DNA of 64,000 nucleotides, taken from contig NZ_NWVL01000020.1 of NCBI RefSeq assembly GCF_002382885.1, positions 47,345 to 111,344 on the forward strand, in the 5' to 3' direction. Below are positions 62,508 to 64,000 of this stretch, piece after piece. The stretch comes from Streptomyces sp. WZ.A104 (GTDB lineage Bacteria > Actinomycetota > Actinomycetes > Streptomycetales > Streptomycetaceae). A program made the translations under genes and the position numbers. The notes beneath the pieces are model-generated. The model made no database searches, had not been told where the DNA came from, and was given only the letters and a program-made list of their open reading frames with translations. Position 1 is the first letter of the stretch, and each line of letters opens with the position of its first letter.

Positions 62508-63515
62508 ATGGACCTCGACGTCTTCGTCACCGCCCACCGCACGGAGTGGGACCGCCTCGAACACCTCCTGCGCCGAGGGCGCCGCCTCACCGGCGCGGAA
62601 GCGGACGAGCTGGTCGTCCTCTACCAGCGCACGGCGACCCACCTCTCGCTGGTCCAGTCGAGCACCCCCGACCCCGTGCTCACCGCCCGCCTCACCCAGC
62701 TCGTGGCCCGTGCCCGGTCGACGGTGACCGGGAGCCGCAAGGCGTCCTGGCGCGACGCGACCCGATTCCTCACAGCAGGGTTTCCCGCAGCGGTCTACCG
62801 CTCGCGTCACTGGTGGGTCCCCACCGCCATCCTGTCCACCGCACTGGCAGCGCTCATGGGCTGGTGGATAGGCACACACCCCGAGGTCCAGGCCGCGATA
62901 GCCGCTCCGGAGGAGCTCCGGGCGATGACCCGGCCGGGCGGGGAGTACGAGGCCTACTACTCCAGCCACCCCGCGGCATCGTTCGCCGCCCAGGTATGGA
63001 CGAACAACGCGCAGGCCGCGGCGCTGTGCCTGATCCTGGGCGCGTTCCTCTGCATACCGGTGCTCTGGATCCTGTTCCTCAACATGCTGAACCTGGCCGT
63101 CGGCATCGGCCTGATGTCCTCCGCGGGCCGACTGGACGTGTTCCTCGGCCTGGTTCTGCCCCACGGTCTGCTCGAACTCACCGCCGTATTCGTCGCCGCC
63201 GGCACGGGGCTCCGCCTCGGCTGGACGGTGATCGACCCCGGTCCCCTGTCACGGCGGACAGCTCTGGCCCAGCAGGGCCGTGCAGCGTTGGGCATGGCGA
63301 TCGGCCTGGCTCTGGTCCTGTTCGTATCAGGGCTCATCGAGGGCTTCGTGACCCCCTCCGGCCTTCCGACCTGGGCAAGGATCACGATCGGTATCGCCGC
63401 TGAGCTGGCATTTCTCGCGTACGTCTACATCCTGGGCGGCCGCGCGGCACGAGTCGGCGACACGGGCGACCTGGCGGCCGTCGAACGGAGCGCCGAGCTT
63501 CCCTCCGCAGCCTGA
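62508..63515 (+). CDS. SpoIIM/DUF95-family membrane protein
   Basis: 335 residues from MDLDVFVTAHRTEWDRLEHLL. About five TM helices follow a ~100-residue helical N-terminus (LTGAEADELVVLYQRTATHL). The SpoIIM-like core includes FAAQVWTNNAQAAALCLILGA, NMLNLAVGIGLM and LPHGLLELTAVFVAAGTGLRLG, the latter His-Gly-x-x-Glu motif diagnostic of DUF95. In Bacillus SpoIIM drives engulfment; the actinobacterial role is unknown, likely envelope-related. Last gene before the rRNA operon. Confidence 0.9.
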   Translation: MDLDVFVTAHRTEWDRLEHLLRRGRRLTGAEADELVVLYQRTATHLSLVQSSTPDPVLTARLTQLVARARSTVTGSRKASWRDATRFLTAGFPAAVYRSRHWWVPTAILSTALAALMGWWIGTHPEVQAAIAAPEELRAMTRPGGEYEAYYSSHPAASFAAQVWTNNAQAAALCLILGAFLCIPVLWILFLNMLNLAVGIGLMSSAGRLDVFLGLVLPHGLLELTAVFVAAGTGLRLGWTVIDPGPLSRRTALAQQGRAALGMAIGLALVLFVSGLIEGFVTPSGLPTWARITIGIAAELAFLAYVYILGGRAARVGDTGDLAAVERSAELPSAA

Positions 63516-63574
63516 CCGCCGATGTGCGATCGCCCCTGCCGAGCTGCTAGTGTCCTCCTCGCCCACAAAAACCG

Positions 63575-63603
63575 TTGACACGGAGGATGTGGGGAGGTAG
63601 ATT
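63575..63603 (+). promoter_or_regulatory. rrn promoter p1
   Basis: TTGACA (63575-63580) and TAGATT (63598-63603), spacer exactly 17 nt: a perfect -35 for the vegetative sigma factor. Confidence 0.85.
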
Positions 63604-63621
63604 TTAACGGTTGCCTCGGAC

Positions 63622-63650
63622 TAGACAAGTTCGAGCCAACCGCGTAAGAT
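63622..63650 (+). promoter_or_regulatory. rrn promoter p2
   Basis: TAGACA (63622-63627) and TAAGAT (63645-63650), spacer 17 nt, 47 bp after p1. Confidence 0.65.
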
Positions 63651-63747
63651 CTACTTTGCTCGTGCAGGGAATGTTTGCTCATTCCGCCGAGCCACCCCGA
63701 TCCCCTTTATCTCAAGCCTTCCGGTCGCTCACTTCGCACCGAAAACT

Positions 63748-63941
63748 TCTGATAAAGTCGGATCAGCCGAAAGGCAAGGCCATTCCACAGGCCACCGGAA
63801 ATCGAATTCGGACCGGAAACGGAACGAAAAAGAGTCTGGTAAAGTTGGAACCGCCGGAAAGGGAAAACGCGAAAGCGAAGAACCTCGAAAGCAACCCGCT
63901 TCGACCGGGAATCGGACACGAAAGAGTCTGATAGAGTCGGA
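63748..63941 (+). promoter_or_regulatory. Three repeated -10-like boxes of the rrn promoter array
   Basis: TCTGATAAAGTCGGA, TCTGGTAAAGTTGGA and TCTGATAGAGTCGGA are spaced 87 and 92 bp apart. They occupy the positions of downstream rrn promoters in streptomycetes; their -35 regions are weak. Confidence 0.65.
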
Positions 63942-64000
63942 AACGCAAGAACGAAGGGAAGCGCCCGGAGGGCCCCGGTGAAACGGGACCGAAGGAAGCG

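Larger units (their letters stand above)
63516..64000 (+). promoter_or_regulatory. rRNA operon promoter region and 16S leader
   Basis: No protein gene. AT-rich by local standards, it carries two near-consensus promoters, three further boxes of the pattern TCTG(A/G)TA(A/G)AGT(C/T)GGA (63748-63762, 63835-63849, 63927-63941), and a purine-rich leader ending GACCGAAGGAAGCG. This organisation of multiple promoters before the 16S gene is known from streptomycete rrn operons. The 16S rRNA itself starts beyond the window. Confidence 0.88.

Overview
The window is high-GC, Streptomyces-type chromosome. Evidence includes a WhiB protein of the 87-residue developmental type, LAXTG (sortase E type) anchoring, fbiA/fbiB for coenzyme F420, five LytR-CpsA-Psr (LCP) proteins, GTG and TTG starts with many GTGA/ATGA stop-start overlaps, and a typical streptomycete rRNA promoter array at the right end. 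From memory, the order POT transporter - two-component pair - gtrA - purK/purE - dipeptidase - ugd - acyl-CoA dehydrogenase - LCP cluster - manC - fbiAB - whiB - manB - SIS isomerase - manA - ahcY matches the core region around whiB in Streptomyces coelicolor. No database search was run, so names rest on recognised motifs and context.

Layout. 0-2.5 kb: end of a membrane-anchored surface protein overlapping a secreted LAXTG protein. 2.6-13.1 kb: peptide transporter, response regulator and histidine kinase, GtrA protein, purK-purE-dipeptidase operon, SGNH hydrolase, UDP-glucose dehydrogenase. 13.3-26.4 kb: acyl-CoA dehydrogenase followed by an accessory stretch. That stretch holds a 2.7-kb cassette (small Cys protein, Cys-tailed protein, methyltransferase, broken XRE regulator) flanked by 37-bp copies of the dehydrogenase 3' end, then a MepB-like gene, a reductase-like gene, a second methyltransferase, a three-gene WXG-type operon, and an HTH gene coupled to a tiny gene. 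26.4-41.5 kb: five LCP ligases with a glycosyltransferase, thioesterase, secreted amidase, sugar nucleotidyltransferase (manC) and DNA glycosylase. 41.5-45.4 kb: cysteine dioxygenase-like gene, fbiA, fbiB, and whiB with a long upstream region. 45.9-63.5 kb: a giant membrane glycosyltransferase coupled to a DUF5719-type protein, the mannose-metabolism genes, a cation efflux protein, ahcY, and RDD and SpoIIM membrane proteins. 63.5-64 kb: promoters and leader of an rRNA operon whose 16S gene lies beyond the window.

How it fits together. ManA, ManB, the SIS isomerase and ManC could take fructose-6-P to GDP-mannose. Ugd, the glycosyltransferases and the LCP ligases could build and attach envelope polymers. 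PurK/PurE and AhcY are housekeeping.

Most interesting: (1) the 2.7-kb integrase-less cassette with a possible peptide-modification or metal-binding gene set; (2) a recurring pattern in which the last codons and stop of a gene are tandemly copied just downstream, seen at many independent genes here; (3) a 15-bp-unit repeat array inside the fbiB N-terminus; (4) the WXG-type operon.
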